NCBI RefSeq assembly: GCF_000611645.1
Contig: NW_014013218.1
Span: 1 to 21,964, forward strand
From: Monoraphidium neglectum
Taxonomy: Eukaryota; Chlorophyta; Chlorophyceae; Sphaeropleales; Selenastraceae
Length of the DNA: 21,964 nucleotides
Direction of reading: 5' to 3'
Position numbers and translations under genes: made by a program. The notes under the pieces are model-generated. The model did no database searches. It saw nothing but the letters and a program-made list of their open reading frames with translations, and was not told the DNA's origin. Positions 1 to 8,869 of this stretch are shown in pieces (the stretch's first letter is position 1; the number at the start of each line of letters is the position of its first letter).

Positions 1-109
1 GTGTACAGCAGGGGGGCGGCCGCGTCCTCCGCGTCCATATCGGCCAGCAGGCTGTAGTTGCCGCTCACCTGGGGTGCGTTGGTGCGTGTGTGCGCTCGTG
101 CGCGCGCGC

Positions 110-192
<83 letters not shown>

Positions 193-2696
193 CACGCGCA
201 CGCGCGCACGGGGATGACGTGGCCAAGACGGAGCTTGTCAAGTGACCTGCGCATCGGCATCAAAAGCCCCGCAGCCGGGGCAGCCACCGCCGCGCTCGAC
301 CGGCGGGACGCGGGCTCGCCAGGGGCGCGCCGCCCGGCGCCATCCGGCGCGCGGAGCGCAGTATGTGGCGGCGGCGTGTGCGCGCGCGGCGCACCACGAT
401 GGAGAGAGTCTCCATTCCAAGACACGTGCCGTGGACCGGGAAGTAGTCGCCCGCCTCATTTGCCTGAGGGGGCGGGTGCGGAGAGGGTGGGCGTATGCAT
501 ACATTGCGTTCTCAGTGTGTGTGTGTGTGTGTATGTGTGTGTGTGTGTGTGTGTGCGCGCGCAAGCGCGCGCACTCGCGCGGTGTGCACGCGTGCGCACA
601 AGAAATGCCAGCAGGCAGGGTTCAGCGCATGAGAAGGTGCAAGATACGAAGAGATGAGTCTCAGCTTGAGCTGTGCTTGGACACATCCCTCTTCTGCACC
701 CAATAATGCACACCCACCCATCCTCTCTGTTTCTCCCTCACACGCACACGCACTTTCTACCCACTCACCTATCCACCCCCCCCACACACACACGCACGTG
801 CGCGCGCGCACACAGACACACACACACACGCACTCACACACGCACACACACAAACACACACACACACACACTCACACTCACGCCCTCACTCCCCCACACA
901 CAAACACACACGCACACAAGGATGCATGCGCGCCATCTTGCGCGGCCCCCACCTTGATGGCCAGGTTTGTGAGCTGCGCCGCGGCGTCATAAAAGGGGTG
1001 TCCCGGCCGCAGCCTGGCGCCGCCGCCGGGCAGCAGCAGGCCGTTGATGACGGCAAACCTGCGGGGCAAATAGGCCGAGGGCCGAAGGGCGAAACTCCGG
1101 GCTGTGTGTGTGGGACCAGAAGCAAACGCCGGCTGGGGAGCTCGCAGGTAAGAAGGGGAGAGCGAGCTGTTCTATGTTTTCACACCAACCACCACCATCG
1201 TCTGCAGCCCAGCGGCGCGTTCGCATCTCATGCCAACTAACGTAAACCACCCTGCAGGGCAGCGCCGCCGGGGCCCAAGCGGCGGCCAGCGCATACCCGG
1301 GTGCAGCAACGCCCTTCTCGCTTGCAGCAACGCCCGTCTCAGAAGGGCACAGCCACAGCCCACCGCGGCAGTCCCTTACCCGTCCACAGCCCTCAGCCAA
1401 CCCCTCCTCCGCCCAACCCTGCAGCCCCTCCCCCAGCCCAGTCCGGCCCCCGCCTGGTGGCACCCACTTGCTGCGGATCTCCTCGGGAGTCTCGTCAAAG
1501 AAAATCGGCACCACCCGCGCCCCAGCAGCCTGGTGGGGAGACCGTTGACATTTTGGGGGGTGAGGGAGAGCCCGCGTGACGAATTTGGCGGTGGGGGCGA
1601 GGTGGGGGTTGTGGGGGAGTCACGCCCGCCCAAACATAGGGCGCAGGGGACGACCGACGCGCTGCCTGGGGGGACCGGCAGGGGTCCGGCGGCGGGCCGA
1701 AAGGCGGCGCCGGCAAGCGGGCGCTGCTGCGGTTGCGCGGCGCCGGGCGGCCGCCGCTCTCCGGCTGGCGCGGCCGCTCACCTCGACCCATTTCACTGCG
1801 AAAAGGGAGTGCGTATGGCATGCGGGCCAGGTCATCTGCCACGTCAGACAAAGCCGTGTGGCATTGGCTTTGACGGGGTGCAGGTGCGAGGCAGCAAGCA
1901 TGCGCAAGGCAGCTGCTAATCTGCGGCGCCGCCATCAGCGCGGCGGCCGGCCCTGGCGGAGGCCCACCGTAGCTGGCAGCGATGTAGGAGCTGCCCTCAG
2001 GGGCGGGGTCGCCGGGCTGCGCGCGGGTTTGGGCGTGGTTTTGAGTGCAGGCAATGCTGGAGGGCCGATGATGGGGCGGATTCGAGCTGCAGAAGCCGTC
2101 AGCCGTGGGGCCGCAGCGGCCGCGGCCGCGTGGCGATTTGGGTCATGCAGGACGCGCCGTGCGCGCCTGGGTCAGGATGCCGATAATCGGGCGCTCATTG
2201 GCGGCGTCGCTGCTGCCGGGCCCGCGGCGGTGCACCACCTGCAAGGCCTGCGGTCGCGGCGGCCTGCAAGTGGGGCGCACACGCCACCAGGTGCAGGGCA
2301 CCGGAATGTGTTTAGGCCCGTGATAGATGATTTGTATTGCAGTTGCAAAAACTGCATCATTGTAAGCTATACGTTTCGTGGAAATGAAGGGCTCCACAAG
2401 GGAGCGGGGGGCAATCCACAAGGGAGCGGGAGGCAAGGTCGGCGTCGCGGTATGGCGCTCGCATGCATGCCGCGCAGATGCAGCAGCCGTCGGCGGCTAT
2501 ATAGCACTCCAATTGTATCTCAGTGCGTCAGATTGGTGTTTTTCAGAGCATTACGATTGTATTGGGCACCCAAGGCGCGGCGCGATCATGCGATCTGGTT
2601 CGACACACCAGGCTCTCGGCACTACCTTGCAGCGTAATTGAGATCTAGGCTTGACACAGCAATCACGATCACAAGCGCTGCCCGTAGGCTAGCCAT
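1..2696 (-). CDS. GGH: Gamma-glutamyl hydrolase (folylpolyglutamate hydrolase, peptidase C26), 3' end cut by window edge
   Basis: Removes gamma-linked glutamate tails from folylpolyglutamates; plant enzymes are vacuolar or secreted. Exons, read on the minus strand: 2696-2626, 2263-2167, 2016-1968, 1795-1782, 1529-1468, 1058-953, 463-395 and 68 to beyond 1. All phases join in frame and give 178 visible residues. Residues 1-23 are a signal peptide (hydrophobic core ALVIVIAVSSL). Then come ERPIIGILTQ (about 47-56), SSYIAASYVKWVEAAGARVV (about 65-84), INGLLLPGGG (about 102-111) and the nucleophile motif HGTCLG with Cys147. The catalytic His of the family (WHPE motif) must lie left of the window. 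The start was chosen because it is the only ATG giving a signal peptide whose donor phase fits the next exon. Intron 2 (2166-2017) starts with GC instead of GT, and exon 4 is only 14 nt. Introns 6 and 7 carry long TG/CA runs. Family assignment is very secure; the start and the exon 7 donor (one codon either way) are less so. Confidence 0.92.
97..210. repeat. Alternating pyrimidine-purine tract (CG, TG, CA units), about 114 bp
   Basis: From 97 to 210 every step alternates pyrimidine and purine without a break. CG units come first, then roughly 37 TG units (112-186), then mixed CG/CA units. It lies inside intron 7 of the gamma-glutamyl hydrolase gene (394-69), where the transcript reads mostly CA. 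Such sequence is the classic Z-DNA former. Confidence 0.95.
515..563. repeat. (GT)n microsatellite with GC tail, 49 bp alternating
   Basis: This is a GT run with a single TA interruption, followed by GC units. It sits in intron 6 of the gamma-glutamyl hydrolase gene (952-464). On the transcript strand it reads CA. A further alternating piece lies at about 581-599. Confidence 0.95.
780..920. repeat. CA-rich microsatellite block
   Basis: An imperfect CA array with CG, CT and AA interruptions, also in intron 6 of the gamma-glutamyl hydrolase gene. On the transcript strand it reads UG, so it is complementary to the CA run of 515-563 in the same intron and to the CA run of intron 7. Confidence 0.9.
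1302..1342. repeat. Short tandem repeat, about 21 bp x 2
   Basis: Two adjacent copies of a unit starting TGCAGCAACGCCC lie at 1302-1322 and 1323-1342, with few mismatches. They are in intron 5 of the gamma-glutamyl hydrolase gene. Confidence 0.8.
1782..1795 (-). other. 14-nt microexon of the gamma-glutamyl hydrolase gene
   Basis: The exon is flanked by TTTTCGCAG on its 5' side and GTGAGC on its 3' side. It supplies the last two bases of a Val codon plus Lys-Trp-Val-Glu. This exactly fills the gap between the SYIAASY exon (ending in phase 1) and the AAGARVVPI exon (starting in phase 0). Plant gamma-glutamyl hydrolases have the equivalent short segment at this place (a YVKFAE-like string). Without the exon the frame breaks. 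Confidence 0.8.
2017..2166 (-). other. Apparent GC-AG intron in the gamma-glutamyl hydrolase gene
   Basis: The exon coding ERPIIGILTQ ends in CAG and is followed by GCGCGC. No GT in the next bases keeps the frame, and TGA follows 21 bases downstream. The acceptor at 2018-2017 (GCGCGCAG) opens directly onto PGDPAPEGSSYIAASY, the expected continuation. The intron is 150 nt. Confidence 0.72.
2393..2436. repeat. 22-bp x 2 tandem repeat
   Basis: Copies at 2393-2414 and 2415-2436 share the core TCCACAAGGGAGCGGG and differ at one base. They lie in intron 1 of the gamma-glutamyl hydrolase gene (2625-2264). Confidence 0.9.
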
Positions 2697-3312
2697 TGAG
2701 CGTGACCACGAGGACCCCGTGCGCACGGCAGCTCCTGATTAACGTGACCGCAAACACCAGTTAACAATAACGATGATTGAATCGACGACAAGCCTGCGAG
2801 CAGCCGACACTACTGTAACGTTGCCCAAAGTGATGCTCGTTGTGTGTGATCACGGCTGCACGAATTGAAAGATGCCTGACCCCCTGAGCATCTGGATGCC
2901 GGCTGCGGCTTGGTCCTCTGCTATGGTGCAGTTATGCCTGTGTTATGGAATGAGCTTGTGCGGTGGGCCGCCTTCAGCCCCACTCAGCCCCTTCGGGTGG
3001 CTGCATTCTTGGCCATGCTGACATCATCTGCAGGTGCATAGGTCACAGCACCCAGACCTTGCCAAGGCCGACGGGCAAAATGTTCATTTGAGATATCGTG
3101 GCGGCCCAGCCCCATCCAACCCAGCACCCATCACACCGCATGAACCCACCCACCCACTGCGCCCCTGCCTCTGACTACCATAGCCGCAGCTGTGGCCTTG
3201 AACAGAGGACTGCAGGGGCCTGCACAGGCACCCCAGTGCTCTCGAAAGCGGCAGCGCGAAAGCGAGCAGGGCCTGAGCATGTCATATCAAACTCACAGCT
3301 GCGGCGCAGTCA
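2697..3312. other. Intergenic: presumed promoter of gamma-glutamyl hydrolase and 3' region of DUS1
   Basis: About 616 bp separate the DUS1 stop from the start of the gamma-glutamyl hydrolase; both genes read on the minus strand. I see no convincing exon, TATA box or RNA gene here. The only minus-strand TGTAA near the DUS1 end overlaps its stop codon (3317-3313). Confidence 0.5.
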
Positions 3313-3981
3313 TTACACAACAGCCGCAACCACACAAGGCCGCTTGGCCGCCGGCTCGGTCATGGCGCGCTCCCCACCAGCCTCGCCCTGCTGCTGCCCC
3401 TCGCCCTCCCGATCCAGTTGCTGCTGCTCTTGCTGCTCCTGCTGCCTTTGCTGCTGCTGCTGTTGCTGTTGCTGCTGCTGATAATTTTGAGTCCTGTCCA
3501 GCTCCGCGAGCGCCGCCGCCTCCCGCTCCTGCTCGGCAATCGCCGCCCGCCGCTTCGCCTCGCGCGCCGCCTGGACCTGCCGCCTGTCGCAGGGCCGCGC
3601 CACGGGGTACGGCCTCCCCGCGGCCGCCACGCGCGCCTCCAGCTCGCACACGAGCCCCAGCAGCGCGTCCGGTGTCGACGCCGCCCCGGAATTCAGGCGG
3701 TCGCGCACGTCAGTGAATTCGGCCAGCCAGCCCTGCAGCAGCTTGTGCGCGTGGCCCTTCACCATTCGGGGGTGCGCCGGGTGCGTGGCGTACGCCTCCG
3801 CGTACTCGCGGCAGAGGCGCAAGCGCTCGACGTGCGCGGCGTGCGCGGGGTCGGCGGCGGGGGACAGCGCGGACGGGTGCGTCGCGGCCTCCGACACGGC
3901 CGCCGGCCCCGCCCCCGCGAGCGCCGCCGGTTCAAGCTCTTGACCCTGCTCCTGCTGCTGCTGCTCCTTCTGCTGCTGCTG

Positions 3982-4024
<43 letters not shown>

Positions 4025-4070
4025 TGCTGCTGCTGGGAGTCAGAAAGCCCCGCCGCTGCAGGCTGGCCCG

Positions 4071-4108
<38 letters not shown>

Positions 4109-5439
4109 TGCAGCTTCTCGGCAGCTGCCCTCATGATCGGGCCCTGCAGCTCTGGGTCAAATATCGCCGGGTAGTACAGCAGCGGGTCCGCTGACATCAC
4201 CCCGTCAGCGCCGGTGTGCGCCATCAGGCGCCGCGCGTCGTCGAGGCACCGCACGTCGCCGTTTGCCAGCACTGGTATTCGCACCGCCGCGCGGACGGCG
4301 CGGATGGCGTCCCAGTCGGCGCGGTTGCCAGAGGTGTCCTGTGGTCCGTGCGGTTTGTGATGAGAATAAGGCGAACCGTATGGAAACGTGACTGCGTTCT
4401 GAATGCGCCCACATAAACTTTTGCAGGACGCCCGAACCTCCTCGTGCGCCCCCCTGACGCAGGCCCCAAACGCAGCGACAGCACGCCGCGCCGCAGCCAG
4501 CCGCAGCAGGGGCCGCGGCCCGCCGCCTCTGCGCATCCTCGATCCCTACAGGTCCCCCCTCCTACCCCGTTGCGGCGCACCTTCATGGCACGCGTCCGCC
4601 CGTGCACCGCCAGCAGGCTGCAGCCCGCCGCCTGCAGCATGCGTGCGTACTCGAGGGTCCGCTCAAGCTCGGGGAACAGCCGGATCTTGCAGCTGACCGG
4701 CGTGCGCAGCGAGGACGCGGCGCGCGTGACCATGCGTTCCACCAGGGGGAGGTCATCCATCAGGAATGCGCCGTAGTACCCCTTTTTGGCGATCCGCTGG
4801 GGGCAGCCGAGGTTCAAGTCGATGTAGTCGCACTGATCCTGGGGGCGGGGGGTGCGCACGGGCTCGCATTGGCACGGAGGTGCCGGCAAATGCGAGGCAG
4901 ACCGAGGCGGGTGCAGCCCTGGGGGTTGAGTCGGGTCACTGTCACTCTCAGTGTGCCCGGCCCGGCCCGCGAAAGCGCATGCCGATGCGTGAAGGTGCAG
5001 CCTACGAGTGGCAGACGCCCCGCCACACCTGCACCAGCGACGCCGCGCCCACAAGCACGTCGGGGTCGTTGGCGCAAAACTGCGTGAACAGCGGCCGGTC
5101 CTCTGGGCACGTGGTGAAGTGTTCGGCGCGGTAGCCCTTGTTCTCGAGGAACAGCCGCGCGTGTAGCATCGGCGTGTAGGCCGCCGCCGCGCCGTGGCGG
5201 CGGCACAGCATGCGGAACGGGAGCTCGCTTTGGTCGACCATCGGGGCAACATGCCACATGGGGCTGCCCAGGGCGCGAAAGTGGGCCCATGCGCGCGTGA
5301 CATGCGCATCGAGGGCCTCCGGGGTGGTGTAGGGCGGCGCATGGGGTGCTGTTGCAGCAGCCGCAGAAGCAGCAGCAGCGCCGACGGCGGCGGGGGACAC
5401 GCCCACCGAGGCAGCCGCCGCCGGCGCGATGCTACTCAT
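3313..5439 (-). CDS. DUS1: tRNA-dihydrouridine synthase, DUS1 type (tRNA positions 16/17), with polyglutamine blocks
   Basis: An FMN enzyme that reduces uridine to dihydrouridine in the tRNA D-loop. Three exons: 5439-5029, 4838-4581 and 4338-3313. Introns are GT-AG of 190 and 242 nt, all in phase 0; the protein is 564 residues. An Ala-rich leader (1-35) is followed by [15 protein letters not shown] (about 62-76), the catalytic DLNLGCPQ with Cys149, the substrate/FMN residues Lys188 and His216 (KIR, VHGRT) and PVLANGDV plus GADGVMSA for flavin phosphate binding. The C-terminal helical extension (LCREYAEAY, then [11 protein letters not shown]) matches DUS1 rather than DUS2 or DUS3. Glutamine blocks encoded by CAG lie just after the catalytic barrel and near the C-terminus. 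The start is the ATG nearest the conserved region with a simple leader. The gene is divergent from the DUF1818-like gene. Confidence 0.95.
3418..3482. repeat. CTG/TTG trinucleotide tract (polyGln near the DUS1 C-terminus)
   Basis: Imperfect CTG repeats with TTG and CTC units; on the minus strand this codes a glutamine-rich stretch between a Leu-Asp-Arg-Thr-Gln helix and the C-terminal tail of DUS1. Confidence 0.9.
3940..4112. repeat. CTG trinucleotide tracts (two polyGln blocks of DUS1)
   Basis: Two runs, about 3946-4036 and 4072-4112, are separated by a coding stretch rich in Ala, Gly and Ser. Long pure CTG runs alternate with CTC interruptions (Glu on the minus strand). They separate the catalytic domain from the C-terminal helical domain. 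Confidence 0.93.
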
Positions 5440-5830
5440 GATCAAACGTGTTACAGAAGCAAAACAGCTCAGCACGTGCCGCGATGCAAGCTGCCCGCTG
5501 GCCAACGCAGCACGCAAGAAAATCGTAGCCACGGTGAAGCTAGAGTATGATAGCAAATGACCTCTCGGTGGCGCAAGCTGCTCTGAATATGTCGTTGTAA
5601 GAGTCAACGTCAAGACACCGGATCCTCGCCCTGCAAACACCTGGTGAGAGGTTGGGTGACAACATTGACTCAGCGGCGAGTTCACCGGCCAAGCGGTCGA
5701 CCACCAATTGCACCAACTTTGCTCATGCTCCTAGCAAGTCACCTGATGATTCATTCCTCCTCAGATCACCACGTATCTCAACATATAGCTATCGTCTACG
5801 GGTAAAGTCATATCGAAACTTTCTCGAATC
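5440..5830. promoter_or_regulatory. Presumed bidirectional promoter between DUS1 and the DUF1818-like gene
   Basis: The two coding starts face away from each other across 391 bp with no other gene between. The stretch is visibly more AT-rich than the flanking coding DNA, and a CATATAGC element sits at about 5780, some 50 bases before the plus-strand start. The promoter role is inferred from position. Confidence 0.5.
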
Positions 5831-7529
5831 ATGTTAGCTTCCTTGACGCGTATCAAAGGGCTGGTTCGGGGCGGGCGCGGGGGTCGAGCAACTGTGCCCC
5901 GGCATGAGGCAAGGCTGCAGCACATAGCACCCAGGGTAAGATGAGATGACGCAGAAGTATACAATGCGCTCACTATGCTTGGCGATCCGGCTTGATTGGC
6001 GTTTCTGTGTGTCACTCTCAACTGTGAGGGCTCGTTCGACTCCGCTCGCAGGCGTCTGGAAGCGAAGATGATGTCGACCGGATGCTAGCGGAGGCTAACG
6101 CTCTGCTGAACGCTGTGACAGGCCGGGCTGCAACCACGGCGGCATCGCCCGGCGTGCTTGAGTCCATCGATGGCTTGACAGCCCTCGGCTTCGTGTGCGA
6201 CGAGAGCGGATGCGTGCTGGTCAACTCTCCAGACTCTGACAGCGAGGATGGTATGCTCACGGCCTCAGTGCTTAACCGCAGTAGGGCACCCTGCCCACAC
6301 AAGGGCAGGGAGACACTGGGCTTGCTGAGTCCGCCTAGTCGCTGTGGGCTTTGCTGTGATGTCGCAGCACTGTTGTACTGCCGGCCTTGCGCGCTTGCCG
6401 GCTGGCGCAATCCTGCCGCCATGTTGCGACTGTGGGTCACCGGGCGTGCCCGCCCCAAGAGAGCGAGGGAGAGAGGGACAGAGGGACAATGGGATGAGCC
6501 GGCCCCCACCCACCCCAGTACCCCACCACCGTTCCCCATGCATGATACTTACTGTTCACAACCGACGCGCAGGTCTCAACAGGCTCACGCACACCCTCAA
6601 GGGCCTTGGCTGGCGGCTCGGAATGATAGAGTGAGTGGCTTGCTTGCACGAAAGTCATTGGAAAATCGCCGAGAAGACTCTCAGTGTCGCACTCTCCTTA
6701 CCACCACCCACCCAGCCCCCTCCAATCCCCTGAAACCGCCCTGCCCCTGCGAGCCCGACCTCTCCAGCCCACTGCCTTTCCCAAGCCCACCCCACCCATG
6801 AGGCCCTCTGAATTCCCACCACCACCGACCAGCCTCGCACCCTCCACGTCCCCTTTGCACCCCCGATCCCACCCCACCCAGGGACCCGCGGGCTGACGAC
6901 CTGGATTTTCCTGCAGTTGCCGCGGGCCCGGGCTGGAGCGTGCCCCTGAGCGAGGAGGAGCTGGCGGATTTCATGGCCGTGCTCGCGCGGCTGCGCGGCG
7001 CGGTGGCGAGCCTGCACGCGCAGGGGCAGTGGCTGCCGGCCGTGGGGGACCGGCCCGTCAGCCGAGCTAAGGTGCGGTCCTGCGGCGGGCGGGCGGCGGG
7101 GGCAAGAAGCCGTGCCGGGACCTGCGGGGCGAGGGCCGCAACGCCGGGCGGACCGGGTGGGCAGGCAGGCGCTGCAGAGTGCGCGGGCTGGGGTTTGGGG
7201 AGGTCGCGCCGCTCTTTGAGTGGCACGAAAGCCATATTGGATGCCCAATGCATGCACGCCGGCCCGCGCAACAACTGGTCCTGCCAACCGCTCGTCCCGC
7301 CTGCCCCGCGCAGTGGCAGTCGCACCACATCCGCATGCAAGCCACCTGGGCCACAGGCCCGCCGCCGGCCTTCAGCATTGACCTCAGCATATGCATAGGC
7401 AGGCGCAGCGTCACCGCGGTGTGGCCGCACGGCGTGGTGCAGGAGGTGTGCGCCGCCGTCGACGCCACGAGCGGCGACGGCGCCGGCGCGCTCGCGGCCG
7501 CGCCCGCCAGGGCCGTCGCGGCGGCTTGA
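5831..7529 (+). CDS. DUF1818-like protein with putative plastid transit peptide
   Basis: The function of this cyanobacterial/plastid family is unknown. Five exons: 5831-5935, 6052-6250, 6573-6630, 6882-7071 and 7314-7529. All introns are GT-AG, phases 0, 1, 2 and 0; the protein is 255 residues. Residues 1-35 are basic, rich in Arg and Gly, with no acidic residue until about 26, as in an organelle transit peptide. Residues 36-101 are an acidic stretch (GSEDDVD, DSDSED) I do not recognise. The family core begins at LKGLGWRLG (about 110-118), followed by GPGWSVPLSEEELADFMAVL and a C-terminal beta-rich part (HIRMQATW, FSIDLSICIGRRSVTAVW, VVQEVCAAV), matching the GWRLGW, LTEAEF and GRR features known from cyanobacterial members. 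A TGTAA at 8098-8102 could end the transcript. Family call by pattern memory; targeting is inferred. Confidence 0.82.
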
Positions 7530-8250
7530 CAGTCGGGCGCACGGGCGGCTGTGGCGGGGAGCGCCTTCGTCATGATACAGTGATGGAATTTTGAAGAGGG
7601 ATGTGTGTGCTAAACGCCGTTGTTGGTACGTAGGAGCAGGGCGCCACGCACCAGCGGCAACAGGCTGGGCAACCAGGCTGCATCTGCGGCCAAGGTGCGT
7701 TCGGGCTGCTTTTCTCACAAGCATGCATCCCTGGGCCGGGGGCATGCAAGGCAATGTTTGTGGCCACGGCCGCACTTGCTGCGCGCGCTTATGCTCGCGC
7801 TTTTGCCAGTCGTCTCCAACACAAGCTCGAACGACCCTGATTCGTCTCACAGCGGAAGGTGGCGTGCCACAGATAGAGTACTGATGCTCGGTTTGCACTG
7901 CGGCTGTTGCCCTGCCGGCGAGTGGGATGAGTTTGATGTGAGTTGTGCGTTGCGCTGTATGTCAAGCAGCGACTGTGAACGCAGGACCAGAGATAGATGC
8001 AGACAAGCCACACTCCATTGGCATCTCTAGGGAATGTAGCGCTTCTTTCCTCAATTTCGGGCAGCGCACCACTCCAGTCTCGCGCGGCCACCACCATTGT
8101 AACAACATAGATCCCCTTTCTTCAACCCCAACGCATCCGTGCCAAAGCCCTGAAAACAGCTTGCTGTGCCAACCCCTTGTGGAACTGCTTGGCCATCACC
8201 AGCGTGGGAGGCTTGCCACCGTGTCATTGATTGCCAAAGGTGACATTTTA

Positions 8251-8324
8251 TGCAACGGAAGCCCCGCTGGCCTGGCAGCATGCATCCTGCAACGGAAGCC
8301 CCGCTGGCCTGGCAGCATGCATCC
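8251..8324. repeat. Exact 37-bp x 2 tandem repeat
   Basis: Copies at 8251-8287 and 8288-8324 are identical, and a third copy begins and stops after four bases. The unit ends in GCATGCATCC. It is intergenic. Confidence 0.97.
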
Positions 8325-8816
8325 TGCAGCAAACAAACAAAGAAAGGAATGTGTCGTCATCGCACTGCCTGCCTCCCGACACTACCATGAGCTCCTGTTT
8401 CACGTGCGGCTCATGCAGAGACAACGCCGGTTGCTTTCAAACAGATCTTCATTGCTTGTTTGGGGTCAACGTGACCCACATCACGCACACACGCACACAC
8501 GCAAGCAAGCAGCTCACATTCATGTGCAAGCACACGACATACACCAACACAGCACATAGAAACACACCCATCCACACGCTGAGCAGTGGCCGTTTTGAAC
8601 GGAGTCATCAAGTCTGGCTTGTGGAAAACCTTTATCAATGCTCAGCAGCTCCCGGCCGCCTTGGAATCAGCAATCCAGTGGATACTGCGATTGGCATGCG
8701 TGCGACAAGCCCCTCCTTAACCTTGTACTCGGCCCTTTCTTTTATGAAATCATAACACGGCCAGGCAATTACAGGATCATTTCATCTGTTGCTCTCTTCC
8801 TCTCACCTGCATGTGC

Positions 8817-8820
<4 letters not shown>

Positions 8821-8868
<48 letters not shown>
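8821..8868. repeat. (GT)24 microsatellite
   Basis: An uninterrupted GT run of 48 bp in the gene-poor stretch, with no gene close by. Confidence 0.98.

Positions 8869-8869
<1 letters not shown>

Noticed and set aside
58..992. Frames coding Cys-Val or His-Thr repeats
   Set aside because: They are translations of TG/CA microsatellites within introns.
2490..2505. TATATAGC on the minus strand as a promoter of gamma-glutamyl hydrolase
   Set aside because: A well-fitting signal-peptide exon lies upstream at 2696-2626, which places this element inside intron 1.
2594..2615. CTGGT/ACCAG stem-loop with TTCGA resembling a tRNA T-arm
   Set aside because: The loop is out of register for a T-loop and no other tRNA arms are present; it lies in intron 1 of the gamma-glutamyl hydrolase gene, 11 bases past the end of exon 1.
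1576..2637. 353-codon plus-strand open frame
   Set aside because: It runs antisense over five exons and the introns of the gamma-glutamyl hydrolase and is only Ala/Arg/Gly-rich; a by-product of high GC.
3940..4112. Possible CRISPR-like array
   Set aside because: These are trinucleotide repeats inside a coding exon, not spaced direct repeats.
3418..4194. Plus-strand frame full of leucine
   Set aside because: It is the reverse strand of the CAG tracts of DUS1.
6025..6050. GTTCGACTCC resembling a tRNA B-box
   Set aside because: No matching acceptor, D or anticodon stems can be folded around it; it lies just before an exon acceptor.
6681..7898. 405-codon minus-strand open frame
   Set aside because: It covers the last exons of the DUF1818-like gene in antisense, has no family signature and is rich in Arg, Pro and Ala.
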